Shown here: positions 18,027 through 27,558 of the stretch, piece by piece | Layout: each line of letters begins with the position of its first letter | Numbering within the stretch: the first letter of the stretch is position 1 | Origin: JAGWBF01 sp965116325 | GTDB lineage: Bacteria; Chloroflexota; Dehalococcoidia; Lucifugimonadales; JAGWBF01 | Direction of reading: 5' to 3' | Length of the DNA stretch: 64,000 nucleotides | NCBI GenBank assembly: GCA_965116325.1 | Contig: OZ220675.1 | Coordinates: 930,001 to 994,000, forward strand | The notes under the pieces: model-generated | Databases searched by the model: none | What the model was told of the DNA's origin: nothing | The model's input: the letters and a program-made list of their open reading frames with translations, nothing else | Program-made: the position numbers and the translations under genes

Positions 18027-19283
18027 ATGGCCCTTCATCCCGGAAATGCTCTGCTCATTCCCCGAGTAGAGGACCCCATTGGAGCAGCCAGCGAAGACCT
18101 GAAGCCGGTGCTGGACACCGCCCTGGGCGGCCAGGAGCCGACCACCGAGCAGGCCCTCGGGCTGGCTTCCTCCTTATTGGGCGATCTGCCGGCCCTTTGC
18201 TGCGCCGCTTCCGAGATCCGCGACTCGGGCAAGGGCAAGACGGTTACCTTCTCCCCAAAGGTGTTCATACCCCTGACCCGGATGTGCCGGGACTTCTGCG
18301 GGTATTGCACCTTCCGGCAAGCTCCCGATGAGACGGAACACCTGTACATGTCCCCTGAGCAGGTGCTGGAGGTGGCCAGAGCAGGCCAGCGCATGGGCTG
18401 CACCGAAGCCCTGCTGACCTTGGGGGAGCGCCCCGAGCAGCGATACCCCGAGGCGGCCCGGTGGCTGTCGCGGGCGGGCTACGCTACGACCCACGACTAT
18501 CTGAAAGCCATCTGCGAACTTATCCTGGAAGAGACCTCCCTTCTGCCCCACAGCAATCCGGGCACCATGAGCCGCCGGGAGATGGAGCAGCTCAGGGAAA
18601 GCAATCCTTCCATGGGGATGATGCTGGAGAGCACCTCCGAGCGGCTGCACCAAGTGGGAGGCCCCCACGAGTTCGCTCCAAGCAAGCGCCCCTCGGTCCG
18701 AATCAAGACCCTGGAGAATGCGGGCAAGCTCAGAATCCCCTTCACCACCGGCATCCTCATCGGCATCGGCGAAACCAGGACGGAGCGCATCGACGCCCTC
18801 CTCGCCATACGGGAGATGCACAGGCGTTACGGCCATGTGCAGGAGGTGATCATCCAGAACTTCAGGGCCAAGGAAAACACGGCCATGGAAGACCATCTGG
18901 ACCCATCCACCGAGGACCTACTCTGGACCGTAGCAGTATCCCGCATGATCCTGGGACCTGGGGTCAACATCCAGGTGCCCCCAAACCTCAGCTACGACAA
19001 CTACCAGGTCTGCCTGCAGGCAGGGATAAACGACTGGGGAGGTATATCCCCCGTGACGATAGATTACGTAAACCCGGAGGCGCCTTGGCCGCCTATTATC
19101 GACCTGCAGCGGAGGTCGGCGGAGCTGGGCTTCGAGCTTCGTCCCAGGCTGGCCGTCTACCCGGAGTTTGCGGACGCCTCCTTGGGCTACCTCTCGCCCA
19201 GGGTCGGCAGAAAGGTCGCAGCCCTGGCCGATGATGAGGGATACGTGAAGGGAGGTATAGATGGATATGTCGGTCCGGCCTGA
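18027..19283 (+). CDS. cofG: FO synthase subunit CofG (radical SAM)
   Basis: With CofH, forms 7,8-didemethyl-8-hydroxy-5-deazariboflavin (FO), the chromophore of coenzyme F420, from tyrosine and a flavin precursor. The radical-SAM motif CxxxCxxC reads CRDFCGYC, and the ending NDWGGISPVT is typical of CofG. I prefer ATG at 18027 over 18000 because AAGGTGGT lies just upstream; either start keeps the full domain (418 or 427 residues). The 3' end overlaps cofH by 23 bases. First gene of a four-gene F420 block. Confidence 0.93.
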   Translation: MALHPGNALLIPRVEDPIGAASEDLKPVLDTALGGQEPTTEQALGLASSLLGDLPALCCAASEIRDSGKGKTVTFSPKVFIPLTRMCRDFCGYCTFRQAPDETEHLYMSPEQVLEVARAGQRMGCTEALLTLGERPEQRYPEAARWLSRAGYATTHDYLKAICELILEETSLLPHSNPGTMSRREMEQLRESNPSMGMMLESTSERLHQVGGPHEFAPSKRPSVRIKTLENAGKLRIPFTTGILIGIGETRTERIDALLAIREMHRRYGHVQEVIIQNFRAKENTAMEDHLDPSTEDLLWTVAVSRMILGPGVNIQVPPNLSYDNYQVCLQAGINDWGGISPVTIDYVNPEAPWPPIIDLQRRSAELGFELRPRLAVYPEFADASLGYLSPRVGRKVAALADDEGYVKGGIDGYVGPA

Positions 19284-20583
19284 TACCTCCAGCTCCGGTC
19301 CCGGGGACCTGGAACAACTCCTACAGACCATCGAGCCCGCCACCGCCCGGATTCTTGATGCCTGCCTGGGCGGTCAAGACCCAACGACGGAGGACTCGAT
19401 TCACCTCCTTGGCACATCGGGGCCGGAGCTAGACGCACTGAAGATGACCGCCGACGAGGTGCGACGGCGCCGGACCGGCGATGTGGTCACCTACGTGGTT
19501 AACCGGAACATCAACTTCACCAACGTGTGCATCAAGCGCTGCACCTTCTGCGCCTTCAGCAGGGACCACAGGCAGGAGGAAGGATACTTCCTGCCCATGG
19601 AAGAGATCCTGCGCCGCGGCAGGGAAGCCTGGGAGCTCGGCGCCACCGAGCTGTGCATACAGGCGGGCTTGCCTCCCCAGATGGAGGGCAGCTACTACAT
19701 CGAGCTGTGCGAGACCATCATGACCGAGCTCCCGGACATCCACATCCACGGCTTTTCTCCGGAAGAGGTGCTTTACGGCTCGGTGCGCTCCCGTTGCTCC
19801 ATCCAGGAGTACCTCCAGGGCCTGAAAGACGCCGGGGTTGGGAGCCTGCCGGGTACGTCGGCGGAGATACTGGACCAGGAGGTGAGGGACAGGATCGCCC
19901 CCGGTCGAATTAACGTGGAGCAGTGGATCGAGGTCATAACCGAGGCCCATGCTCTTGGAATCCCGACCACCTCGACGATCATGTACGGCCATGTGGAAAC
20001 CGATGAGCATGTCGCACGCCACATTGCCCTGGTCCGCGACATTCAGAAAGCCACCGGAGGGTTCACCGAGTTCGTCCCTTTGAGCTTCATCGCCGAGGAA
20101 GCCCCCATGTACCACCAGGGGCTGCTCCCGGAAGTCCGTAAAGGCCCAACCTGGGATGAAGTTGTGAAGCTGCACGCGGTGTCCCGGCTAATGCTGGACA
20201 ACTGGATTCCCAACCTCCAGGTCTCCTGGGTCAAGGAGAGCCTGCCCCTGTCACAGGAGTTGCTGTCGGCGGGCGTAAACGACATGGGAGGTACTCTCAT
20301 TAACGAGAGCATCTCCACCGCGGCCGGGGCCCAGTACGGCCAGCTTGTGCGTCCCTCCCAGTTTCGCCAGCTAATCCGCGACGCCGGGCGCATCCCAGCA
20401 GAACGCTATACCACCTACGATATACGACGCATTTACGATGACGGGGATGACCCCGTCGAACCCCTGGACCTGATCGAAGAGGACCAGTTGGGAAGATTCG
20501 GCTCCTTCCACGAGCTAATCAAGATGGACAGTTACCGCTACCAGCACCCGAAGCGGGCCGGCAAACTCCAGGACGGAGTATGA
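19261..20583 (+). CDS. cofH: FO synthase subunit CofH (radical SAM)
   Basis: Partner of CofG in FO synthesis; it generates a tyrosine-derived radical adduct with 5-amino-6-ribitylaminouracil. The radical-SAM motif reads CIKRCTFC, after VNRNINFTNVC, and the C-terminal part has NDMGGTLINESIS. Length is 440 residues. GGAGGT precedes the ATG at 19261 by four bases; an in-frame ATG at 19267 is a possible alternative. The last four bases form ATGA, the start of cofD, indicating translational coupling. Confidence 0.93.
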   Translation: MDMSVRPDTSSSGPGDLEQLLQTIEPATARILDACLGGQDPTTEDSIHLLGTSGPELDALKMTADEVRRRRTGDVVTYVVNRNINFTNVCIKRCTFCAFSRDHRQEEGYFLPMEEILRRGREAWELGATELCIQAGLPPQMEGSYYIELCETIMTELPDIHIHGFSPEEVLYGSVRSRCSIQEYLQGLKDAGVGSLPGTSAEILDQEVRDRIAPGRINVEQWIEVITEAHALGIPTTSTIMYGHVETDEHVARHIALVRDIQKATGGFTEFVPLSFIAEEAPMYHQGLLPEVRKGPTWDEVVKLHAVSRLMLDNWIPNLQVSWVKESLPLSQELLSAGVNDMGGTLINESISTAAGAQYGQLVRPSQFRQLIRDAGRIPAERYTTYDIRRIYDDGDDPVEPLDLIEEDQLGRFGSFHELIKMDSYRYQHPKRAGKLQDGV

Positions 20584-21527
20584 CCGGGTCTGTCTTGGCC
20601 CTGGCGGGCGGTGTCGGCGGAGCTAAACTGGTACTGGGACTCTCCAAGGTGCTCCCTGCCGACGAGTTGACCATCGTCGTAAATACGGGCGACGACACCA
20701 TATTTCACGGGCTCCATGTTTCTCCCGACCTGGATACGGTCATGTACGCCCTGACGGGGCTCACCAACACCGAAACGGGCTGGGGCATAGCAGGGGACAC
20801 CTTCAACAGCTTGGGCCAGCTCAAACGCTTCGGCAGCCCTGTGTGGTTCAATCTAGGGGACAAGGACCTGGCAACCCACATTCGCCGAACCGAGCTTTTG
20901 CGAAACGGGTCCACCTTGTCCGAGGCAACTCGCTTCCTGTGCGACGCCTTGAACATACAGGACCGCATAGTGCCAATGACCGACGACCCCGTCCGCACCA
21001 TGGTCGAGACCCCCGAAGGGGTCCTCCCATTCCAGACCTACTTTGTGCGGGAGCAGTGCCAGCCCGTGGCCCTGGCAATCCGGTACGAGGGCGCCGAGGC
21101 TGCCCGGCCGTCGCCAGGATTCCTGGAAGCCCTGGAGTCCGCTTCTCACCTCACCATCTGTCCCTCCAACCCATTCCTCAGCGTCGATCCCATATTGGCC
21201 CTGCCGGGAGTGCGTAAACGCCTGGAGAGGTTCAGGGGGAACCGCCTTGCAGTCAGCCCCATCGTGGGAGGCCAAGCTGTTCGCGGTCCGGCGGGCAAGC
21301 TCATGGGAGAGCTGGGCCACGACATTTCCTGCGTAGGGGTGGCACGCTACTACCAGGGCTTGTGTGATATCTTTATCATCGATGAAGTGGACGAGGGGTG
21401 CACCAGCGATATCGAGGCCTTGGGCATGAAGGTGCACGTCGCCCCCACCATCATGAAGAACGACGACGACAAGGAACGCCTGGGGAGGCTCACCTGCAAA
21501 CTCTTGGGCATTCCCCTGGCCACCTAG
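20580..21527 (+). CDS. cofD: 2-phospho-L-lactate (or PEP) transferase CofD
   Basis: Joins the activated three-carbon phosphoacid unit to FO to make F420-0 or dehydro-F420-0. The 315-residue protein begins with the characteristic LALAGGVGGAKLVLGL and carries NTGDD, PSNPFLSV and a C-terminal MKNDDDKERL segment. The substrate (phosphoenolpyruvate, 2-phospholactate or 3-phosphoglycerate) cannot be decided here. The start overlaps the cofH stop (ATGA). Confidence 0.93.
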   Translation: MTGSVLALAGGVGGAKLVLGLSKVLPADELTIVVNTGDDTIFHGLHVSPDLDTVMYALTGLTNTETGWGIAGDTFNSLGQLKRFGSPVWFNLGDKDLATHIRRTELLRNGSTLSEATRFLCDALNIQDRIVPMTDDPVRTMVETPEGVLPFQTYFVREQCQPVALAIRYEGAEAARPSPGFLEALESASHLTICPSNPFLSVDPILALPGVRKRLERFRGNRLAVSPIVGGQAVRGPAGKLMGELGHDISCVGVARYYQGLCDIFIIDEVDEGCTSDIEALGMKVHVAPTIMKNDDDKERLGRLTCKLLGIPLAT

Positions 21528-21600
21528 AGATGCCCCTGCGTCAAAGACTGAGCATACCTGGCTCTTGCCGGGCGTGGAACGGAAAGGTCAGCTAAACGGG

Positions 21601-22266
21601 ATGCCTCCTTCAGGAGTCATAGCCATCGTACCGATGAAGCCCCTTGCGTCGGCAAAGTCCAGGCTGGCCAAGGCTCTCTCCGATGATCAGAGAATGGCCC
21701 TCAGCGCCAATCTCCTTCGGCAGGTGCTCAACGTGCTCCGCGAACCCTTGGCCGTTACCCAGGAGGCCTCACCGGTGGACGAGATCCAGGTAGTCGGGGG
21801 AGACGATGCCATTCGCAAGGTGGCCGAGAGCTGCGGGGCTGCCTGGTTGGAGGAACAAGGAGCAAACATCAACGAGACCCTCAACCTTTCCTTCTCGCGG
21901 GCCTTCGACCAGGGAAAAGCCGCCTTGTTTCTTCCTGGCGATCTCCCCTTCCTGAAGCCCCGCGACGTCCACGGCATCGTGGGAGCATCCGGCCACCTCA
22001 AGAACGTGACACTAGCCCCGGCCAGGCAGGGTGGGGGCACCAACGGCATCCTGGTTGTGCCGGGTCTGCCCCAGCCCTTCGAAGCATCCCTGGGGCCGGA
22101 CAGCTTCAACCGCCACTTGGCCCAAGCCAGCTCCAAGGGCATCTCGGTCGCTATCTACTACAGCCCAGGCATGGGGTTCGATCTGGATACCTACGATGAC
22201 CTCCGCACCTACGAGTACATGGAACCCGGCCTTCTAAACAGGCTTACCGCAGGAGCATCCACGTGA
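21601..22266 (+). CDS. cofC: 2-phospho-L-lactate guanylyltransferase CofC
   Basis: Nucleotidyltransferase that activates the three-carbon unit with GTP for CofD. The N-terminus IVPMKPLASAKSRLA and the later FLPGDLPFL fit the family; 221 residues from ATG 21601. An in-frame ATG 36 bases earlier would add residues unlike the family. Its last bases form GTGA, overlapping the next gene's start. The gamma-glutamyl ligase (CofE/FbiB) needed to finish F420 is not in this window. Confidence 0.88.
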   Translation: MPPSGVIAIVPMKPLASAKSRLAKALSDDQRMALSANLLRQVLNVLREPLAVTQEASPVDEIQVVGGDDAIRKVAESCGAAWLEEQGANINETLNLSFSRAFDQGKAALFLPGDLPFLKPRDVHGIVGASGHLKNVTLAPARQGGGTNGILVVPGLPQPFEASLGPDSFNRHLAQASSKGISVAIYYSPGMGFDLDTYDDLRTYEYMEPGLLNRLTAGAST

Positions 22267-23228
22267 GCAAAGGCACCCCCAAGCTGGGAATCCTGCTGCC
22301 CACCCGCGGGCTGATCATGGACGCCGAACAGCCCGACAGCGCCGACCTCATCCTGTCCATGGCCGACAGGGTGGAGCAGGCAGGCCTTGACTCCGTGTGG
22401 GTTGGGGACAGCTTGACAGCCAAACCCAGGCTGGAGCCGTTAACTACCTTGGCAGCCATAGCGGGCCGAACGTCCAGGGTTCGCCTGGGGACAGCGGTGC
22501 TGTTGGCAGCTATGAGAAATCCCGTTCTCCTGGCCCACAGCGTCGGGACCCTGGACCTTATAGCCAGGGGGCGGACGGTGCTGGCCGTCGGCGCGGGCGG
22601 GGCATTCAACGATGATCAGAAGCGGGAGTGGACGACAGCGGGCGTCAATCCCAAGCAGCGTGCCCGCCGCCTCGAAGAGTTGGTGGAGGTGGCCAAAGGC
22701 TTGGGGGCTGGAAAGAGCGTGTCCTTCCAGGGAAGGCACTTCGACCTGGACTCCGTCGCCGTGAAACCGGCCAACGCACAGCCCGGCGGCGTCCCCATCC
22801 TGATGGCCTGCCATCACTCTGGAACGGATGCCCAGTTCCGCCGGGCCGCCAACCTCGGCGACGGGATCATGGGAATCTCCGATTCACCCGAGCAGTATGC
22901 CGAGGTGCTGGACAGGGTGCACACCTATGCGGCCGAGGCGGGCAGGGACCCCTCAAGCATGGAGTCGGCTTTCTACATGACCATCAACCTGTCCAACGAC
23001 CAGGAAGCCTCAGCCCAGGAGGCTGAGCGCTTCCTGCTGACCTACTACGGGGCCAACATATGGGGAAACCGGTGGGGGCCTTTCGGACCGGCTGAACAGG
23101 TCGTCGAGCGCATGAAGCAGTACGCCGATGCAGGGGCAGACACGATTATCGTCCGGTTCGCCTCGTACACCCAGGAGGAGCAGCTCGAGGCCTTCCTGTC
23201 GGAAGTGGCCCCCTACTTTTCCCCGTAA
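22263..23228 (+). CDS. LLM-class (luciferase-like) flavin- or F420-dependent oxidoreductase
   Basis: TIM-barrel oxidoreductase of the bacterial luciferase-like superfamily, whose members use FMN or F420. The 321-residue chain shows GLDSVWVGDSL near the start, the RTSRVRLGTAV strand, ARGRTVLAVGAGG and a C-terminal ADTIIVRF. The GTG start overlaps the cofC stop by four bases, so it is part of the F420 operon. That placement argues for F420 as cofactor; substrate unknown. Confidence 0.87.
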   Translation: MSKGTPKLGILLPTRGLIMDAEQPDSADLILSMADRVEQAGLDSVWVGDSLTAKPRLEPLTTLAAIAGRTSRVRLGTAVLLAAMRNPVLLAHSVGTLDLIARGRTVLAVGAGGAFNDDQKREWTTAGVNPKQRARRLEELVEVAKGLGAGKSVSFQGRHFDLDSVAVKPANAQPGGVPILMACHHSGTDAQFRRAANLGDGIMGISDSPEQYAEVLDRVHTYAAEAGRDPSSMESAFYMTINLSNDQEASAQEAERFLLTYYGANIWGNRWGPFGPAEQVVERMKQYADAGADTIIVRFASYTQEEQLEAFLSEVAPYFSP

Positions 23229-23302
23229 GAAACCTCTCAAATGATGCACCTGGAAGGGCGGTCCCAGCTCTTCCACACCCGGGACAACAATGGAGGATGC
23301 CG

Positions 23303-24082
23303 ATGTACCCCATAGACCTGAGTGGGAAGGTGGCTGCCGTCTTCGGCGTAGCCAACGACCGCAGCATCGCTTGGTCGGTGGCCAGGATGCTCCATGGGGC
23401 CGGGGCCAAGCTGGCCCTCAGCTACCAGAACGACCGCCTTAAGGACAGGGTGGCCAAGCTGGCCGATACCCTGGAGGGTGAGCATCTACTGGTAGAGTGC
23501 GATGTTTCCCAGGACGACAGCATCGATTCCGCCTTCGCCTCCATCGGCGAGCACCTGGGCAGGCTGGACTACCTGGTGCACAGCATAGCCTTTGCCAACC
23601 GGGAAGACCTGGGAGGAGAATTCTCCGGCACGGACAGGGAGGGATTTCGCGTTGCCTTGGAGATCAGCGCCTTCTCTCTCATACCCCTGGCCAGGGGTGC
23701 GGCGGGCCTTATGTCCGAGGAGGGCGGGAGCATCGTGGCGATGACCTTCCAAGCCTCGGAACGAGTATTCCCCGGCTACAACATCATGGGGACAGCCAAG
23801 GCGGCCCTGGAGAACGAGGTGCGACAGCTGGCGGCCGAGTACGGCGCTCGCAACATCCGGGTCAACGCCATTTCAGCAGGACCGCTGGAGACCCTGGCGG
23901 CCAGGGGCATTCAGGGCTTCCTGGATATGAAGAAGACCCACGCCGAGCGGGCTCCCCTGGGACGCAACATCACCCACGATGAGGTGGCCAAGACCGCCCT
24001 CTTCCTGTGCAGCGACATGGCCAGCGGCATCACCGGCAGCGTGGTGCCGGTGGATGCCGGCTACCATATCATGGCGGTCTAA
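23303..24082 (+). CDS. fabI: Enoyl-ACP reductase FabI
   Basis: NADH-dependent reductase for the last step of each fatty acid elongation cycle. The 259-residue SDR-fold protein shows FGVANDRSIAWSVA, and the FabI catalytic Tyr-x6-Lys in GYNIMGTAK, with the ERVFPGYN loop. GGAGG at 23292-23296 is too close to the ATG at 23297 and correctly spaced for the ATG at 23303, so I use 23303. It lies 74 bases after the LLM gene on the same strand. Confidence 0.93.
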   Translation: MYPIDLSGKVAAVFGVANDRSIAWSVARMLHGAGAKLALSYQNDRLKDRVAKLADTLEGEHLLVECDVSQDDSIDSAFASIGEHLGRLDYLVHSIAFANREDLGGEFSGTDREGFRVALEISAFSLIPLARGAAGLMSEEGGSIVAMTFQASERVFPGYNIMGTAKAALENEVRQLAAEYGARNIRVNAISAGPLETLAARGIQGFLDMKKTHAERAPLGRNITHDEVAKTALFLCSDMASGITGSVVPVDAGYHIMAV

Positions 24083-24104
24083 AGCCCGCGTCGCCGAGCC
24101 CCGG

Positions 24105-25694
24105 CTAGTGGCTGGAGAAGATCTCCTGGTACTGGGAGACCTTGGCCGCGACTGCGTTTATCTCTTCCTTAGTCGGGTTGCGTGGGTCTTGGGCCTTGGG
24201 CAGTCGGCCCAGCTTCATCATCGAGGCCATCAGCAGCATCCGGGCCTTTGTGCTGTCCAGGTTGCTCCCGGCGATCATCCAGGATGACCTGCCGAGCGGC
24301 ACGGTGCCCGCTGGATCGGACCTACCCACAGCAACCACGGGCATCCCACTATAGGTTGCGATCTCCAAGGCAGCGCCCTGACCGCCGGCGCCGGTGCCAT
24401 AAGGCGACTGCCCCTCGTAGATGAAGCCGTGGAGCATTGGGGAGTCGGGGCTGGCGTTGGACTGCTCAGACAGGGAACGTTCGATCCGGGCCATGATGTC
24501 CACCTCATGGTCCGGGTTGTGGGTCTTGTCCTCTTCCATCAGGAACCCGAACTTGACCAAGTGCACCCTGGGAATGGCCTCGCCCCGCAGGCGCCCGTCT
24601 CCGTCCTTGATGGCAACCCTCACCGTGGCGCTGTCACCCACCCTGTCCTGGAACTCGACGCTCTCAGGCTGGTGGGACAGGTTGACCTTGGAGGCGGAGG
24701 TGTGCCTGTAGGCCGGCTTGTACCAGATGGTGATGGGCGGGCCTATAGTGCCCAGCACACCTCCATGCCCGCCCGTAGTCTTGTAGCCGCCCGGCCTGGC
24801 ATCGCCCTTCTTGAACTCCCTGGCGGCGAATATCTGCTGGTCCTGCACTCCCACAGCTCCCAGGCCATTGGCCAAGCCTGAAACTATTAGGTCCACAGCA
24901 TCTACGATGTTCCTGTCACCATCGTTGGCCAGTTGACCGTGGGGCCTCTGGGAAGCGCAGCAGGCAACGGGCATGTCGGTGTCCAGCAGCAGACCCAGCC
25001 AGTAGGCTGTCTCCTCCACGGTGGGCGAGCCTTGGAGCCAGATCATGCCCTCGTAGTCGCCGGCGGACAGTGTTCCGCTGACCTCGTTGGTTATCCGGGC
25101 CAGGTCCTTGTGGCGAGGCCGGCGGGCCAAGGCTGGCGGGCGGTAGGGGAAGTAGTCCACACCCCCGACCTCGCCCTTGGAGGTGAATCCTCCCGAGGGT
25201 AGGGCGCGTATGAAGTCGAAGTCCGCCTTGCGGTCCAATATGTTGGCCTCGCCCCTTTCGTCCCGGCCCGAAATGGTGCGGTCAATGTCGGCAAAAATGC
25301 GGGATGCATCGGGGTAGAAGAACTGCCTGCCCCCGTAGTTCAGGTCCGGGTTGGACATGTCGGCGGCCTCGAAGGGCACACCATCAGGGCCTCCCCTGCG
25401 CCGGCCCATGTAAGGAAGAGGATAGGGCCCATCCTCGGGCCTTAGCTCCACCTCGTAGTATTCCTTGCCGTCGTCATGGTAGAGCTCCCTGGCATCCTCC
25501 TCCAGGGGGTGGGCGGTGAACTTCTTTATCTTGACGGTCACCGGTTCGTACAGAAGCTGGCCTACGATATGATCGAATCGACCTTCCAGCATCCGCTCAC
25601 CGGGCAACCTCCCTTTGTTGCTGGTAACCAGGGCGGGGGAGTTGGAGATGGTAGCGTTGGGTCCCGAAAAGACGGCAATCCTGGGTTTAGCCAT
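24105..25694 (-). CDS. Asparaginase-fold protein with altered active site
   Basis: A 529-residue protein whose C-terminal two thirds follow the asparaginase/glutaminase pattern: MIWLQGSPTVEETAYWL matches the family's HGTDTMEETAYFL, then QRPHGQLANDGDRN, and a segment aligning with the family's NDEIxAARxVxK. The second catalytic Thr-Asp pair (TDT) is replaced by S-P-T, while an N-terminal Thr and the Lys appear kept. It is about 200 residues longer than true asparaginases, so function is uncertain and amide hydrolysis may be lost. ATG 25694 is preceded by AAGGGAG; an upstream in-frame start at 25739 has none. Convergent with fabI. Confidence 0.65.
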   Translation of the reverse strand: MAKPRIAVFSGPNATISNSPALVTSNKGRLPGERMLEGRFDHIVGQLLYEPVTVKIKKFTAHPLEEDARELYHDDGKEYYEVELRPEDGPYPLPYMGRRRGGPDGVPFEAADMSNPDLNYGGRQFFYPDASRIFADIDRTISGRDERGEANILDRKADFDFIRALPSGGFTSKGEVGGVDYFPYRPPALARRPRHKDLARITNEVSGTLSAGDYEGMIWLQGSPTVEETAYWLGLLLDTDMPVACCASQRPHGQLANDGDRNIVDAVDLIVSGLANGLGAVGVQDQQIFAAREFKKGDARPGGYKTTGGHGGVLGTIGPPITIWYKPAYRHTSASKVNLSHQPESVEFQDRVGDSATVRVAIKDGDGRLRGEAIPRVHLVKFGFLMEEDKTHNPDHEVDIMARIERSLSEQSNASPDSPMLHGFIYEGQSPYGTGAGGQGAALEIATYSGMPVVAVGRSDPAGTVPLGRSSWMIAGSNLDSTKARMLLMASMMKLGRLPKAQDPRNPTKEEINAVAAKVSQYQEIFSSH

Positions 25695-25753
25695 GATTCT
25701 CCCTTCAGAGGTCCAGATAAGCGCCCCAGGAACGTGCAAGGTCCGTCGGACCC

Positions 25754-27433
25754 CTACATCTTCTGGGGCGCTTCCATGCCCATGAGGTACAGGCTTCGTG
25801 ACAAGACGATCTGCGCAGCTTCCACCAGCTTGAGCCGGGCAAGGGTGAGGGGATAGTCGGCGGGGTCGCTGGAAAGCACCCGGCAGTTTTCGTAGAACCA
25901 GTGAAATGCTGTGGCGAACTCCAGGGCGTAGTGGGGAAGATGGTGGGGTTCGTAGCTGCGAGCCATGCTCTCTATCAGCTCCGGCAGCATGATCATCTTG
26001 CGAATCAGCGTCAGCTCGTTGGGGTCCGTCAGCAGCGAAATGTCCCCTTCGCTCCAGTCGATACCCTGCTGGCGGGCGTTGGAGAGAATTCCGGCGATTC
26101 GGGCATGCCCGTACTGCACGTAATAGACCGGGTTCTCCGACGACTCCTTCTTGGCCAGCTCCAGGTCGAACTCCATGTGGGTGGAGGGAGTGCGCGCCAG
26201 GAAAAAGTAGCGGCAGGCATCGGCTCCTACTTCATCGGCCAGCTCTCGCAGCGTTACGAACTCGCCGGCCCTCTTGGAGGCCTTCACCAGCTCCTTGCCG
26301 CGCTTGAGGGTCACCATCTGGGCTATCGTGATGTTCAGATTGGCCGGATCCACACCCAGGGCAGCAGCAGCAGCCTTCATGCGCGGCACATGCCCTTGGT
26401 GGTCCGCTCCCCAGATGTTTATCGCCGTGTCGAATTGGCGGCGCAGGAACTTGTTGTGGTGATAGGCTACGTCTGAGGCGAAGTAGGTGGGCGAACCCGA
26501 GGACCTGACCAGCACATTGTCTTTATCTTCGCCGAGGGCGGTGGAGTTGAACCATCGTGCGCCTTCCCGCTCCACGATGTGATTGCCCCCCTCCAGAATC
26601 GCCATGGTCTCGTCATATTCGCCGGTCTCGTAGAGCGCTCCCTCGGAGAACCAGTTGTCGAACTCGACCCTGATCTGGAGCAGGTCATCCTTTATCAGCT
26701 CGACCATCTTGCGAAGGCCAATGCTGCCCAGCTCTTTCACCGCCTGTTCTTCCTCCATGGACAGGAAGCGGTCGCCTTCTTCAGCGAGAATCTCCCGGGC
26801 CAAGTCCGTTATGTAGTCCCCTGCGTACCCGTTGGCGGGAAGGGCCGCGTCCTGGCCGAGAGCCTGTTTGTAGCGGGCATGCACCGATGCGTAGAAAGCT
26901 TCCATCTGGCTGCCCGAGTCGTTGATGTAGTATTCGGTAGTGACATCATGCCCCGCCGCCTCGAGCACCCGGGCGAGGGTGCTTCCGAGCACCGCCCCCC
27001 TGGTGTGGCCTACGTGCACCGGCCCCGTGGGGTTGACGCTAACGTACTCCACGATGGTCTTCTTTGGACTTGAAGGATGCAGCTGGCCGTAGGTTTGTCC
27101 TTCACTCCGGATGCGGTCCACCTGGTCCAAAAGCCAGGAGTTGCGCAGCCTGAAGTTGACGAATCCTGGCGCAGTAGCCCAGACCCTTTCGATCTCTTCT
27201 CCGGGGGTGATATAGCCAGCCATATCTTCGGCGATCTTCATGGGGTCGATACGGCAGGCCCGGGCCAAGCGCAGGGGCAGGCTGGTGGCAAAGTCGCCGT
27301 GCTCCTCGTTGGCTGGACGCTCCACCGCCACCGGGGGGAGGGTTTCCAGGTTGAGCGCGCCCTCCCTGCGGGCAAGCTCCAGGGCTTCGCCTACCTTCCC
27401 GACTATCAGTTCCCGGACTATCTGGCTGGTCAA
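25754..27433 (-). CDS. argS: Arginyl-tRNA synthetase
   Basis: Class I aminoacyl-tRNA synthetase that charges tRNA-Arg. The 559-residue chain has the N-terminal Add-1 domain, the HIGH-type motif HVGHTRGAVLG within VSVNPTGPVHVGH, YINDSGSQ, and the C-terminal anticodon-binding DALR domain. A canonical KMSKS loop is not seen, common for ArgS. It lies 59 bases upstream of the asparaginase-like gene, same strand. Confidence 0.96.
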   Translation of the reverse strand: MTSQIVRELIVGKVGEALELARREGALNLETLPPVAVERPANEEHGDFATSLPLRLARACRIDPMKIAEDMAGYITPGEEIERVWATAPGFVNFRLRNSWLLDQVDRIRSEGQTYGQLHPSSPKKTIVEYVSVNPTGPVHVGHTRGAVLGSTLARVLEAAGHDVTTEYYINDSGSQMEAFYASVHARYKQALGQDAALPANGYAGDYITDLAREILAEEGDRFLSMEEEQAVKELGSIGLRKMVELIKDDLLQIRVEFDNWFSEGALYETGEYDETMAILEGGNHIVEREGARWFNSTALGEDKDNVLVRSSGSPTYFASDVAYHHNKFLRRQFDTAINIWGADHQGHVPRMKAAAAALGVDPANLNITIAQMVTLKRGKELVKASKRAGEFVTLRELADEVGADACRYFFLARTPSTHMEFDLELAKKESSENPVYYVQYGHARIAGILSNARQQGIDWSEGDISLLTDPNELTLIRKMIMLPELIESMARSYEPHHLPHYALEFATAFHWFYENCRVLSSDPADYPLTLARLKLVEAAQIVLSRSLYLMGMEAPQKM

Positions 27434-27558
27434 ATCAGAGCACCTCTAAGGCATCAGGCCCGGCCGCAACTAGTGCAGGGGCAACAGATCCTCTATCTGC
27501 AGACATGCTACCACAACCTAGCTCTTTGCTGAACGGAGAGGACACCCACTCGCCGCCA

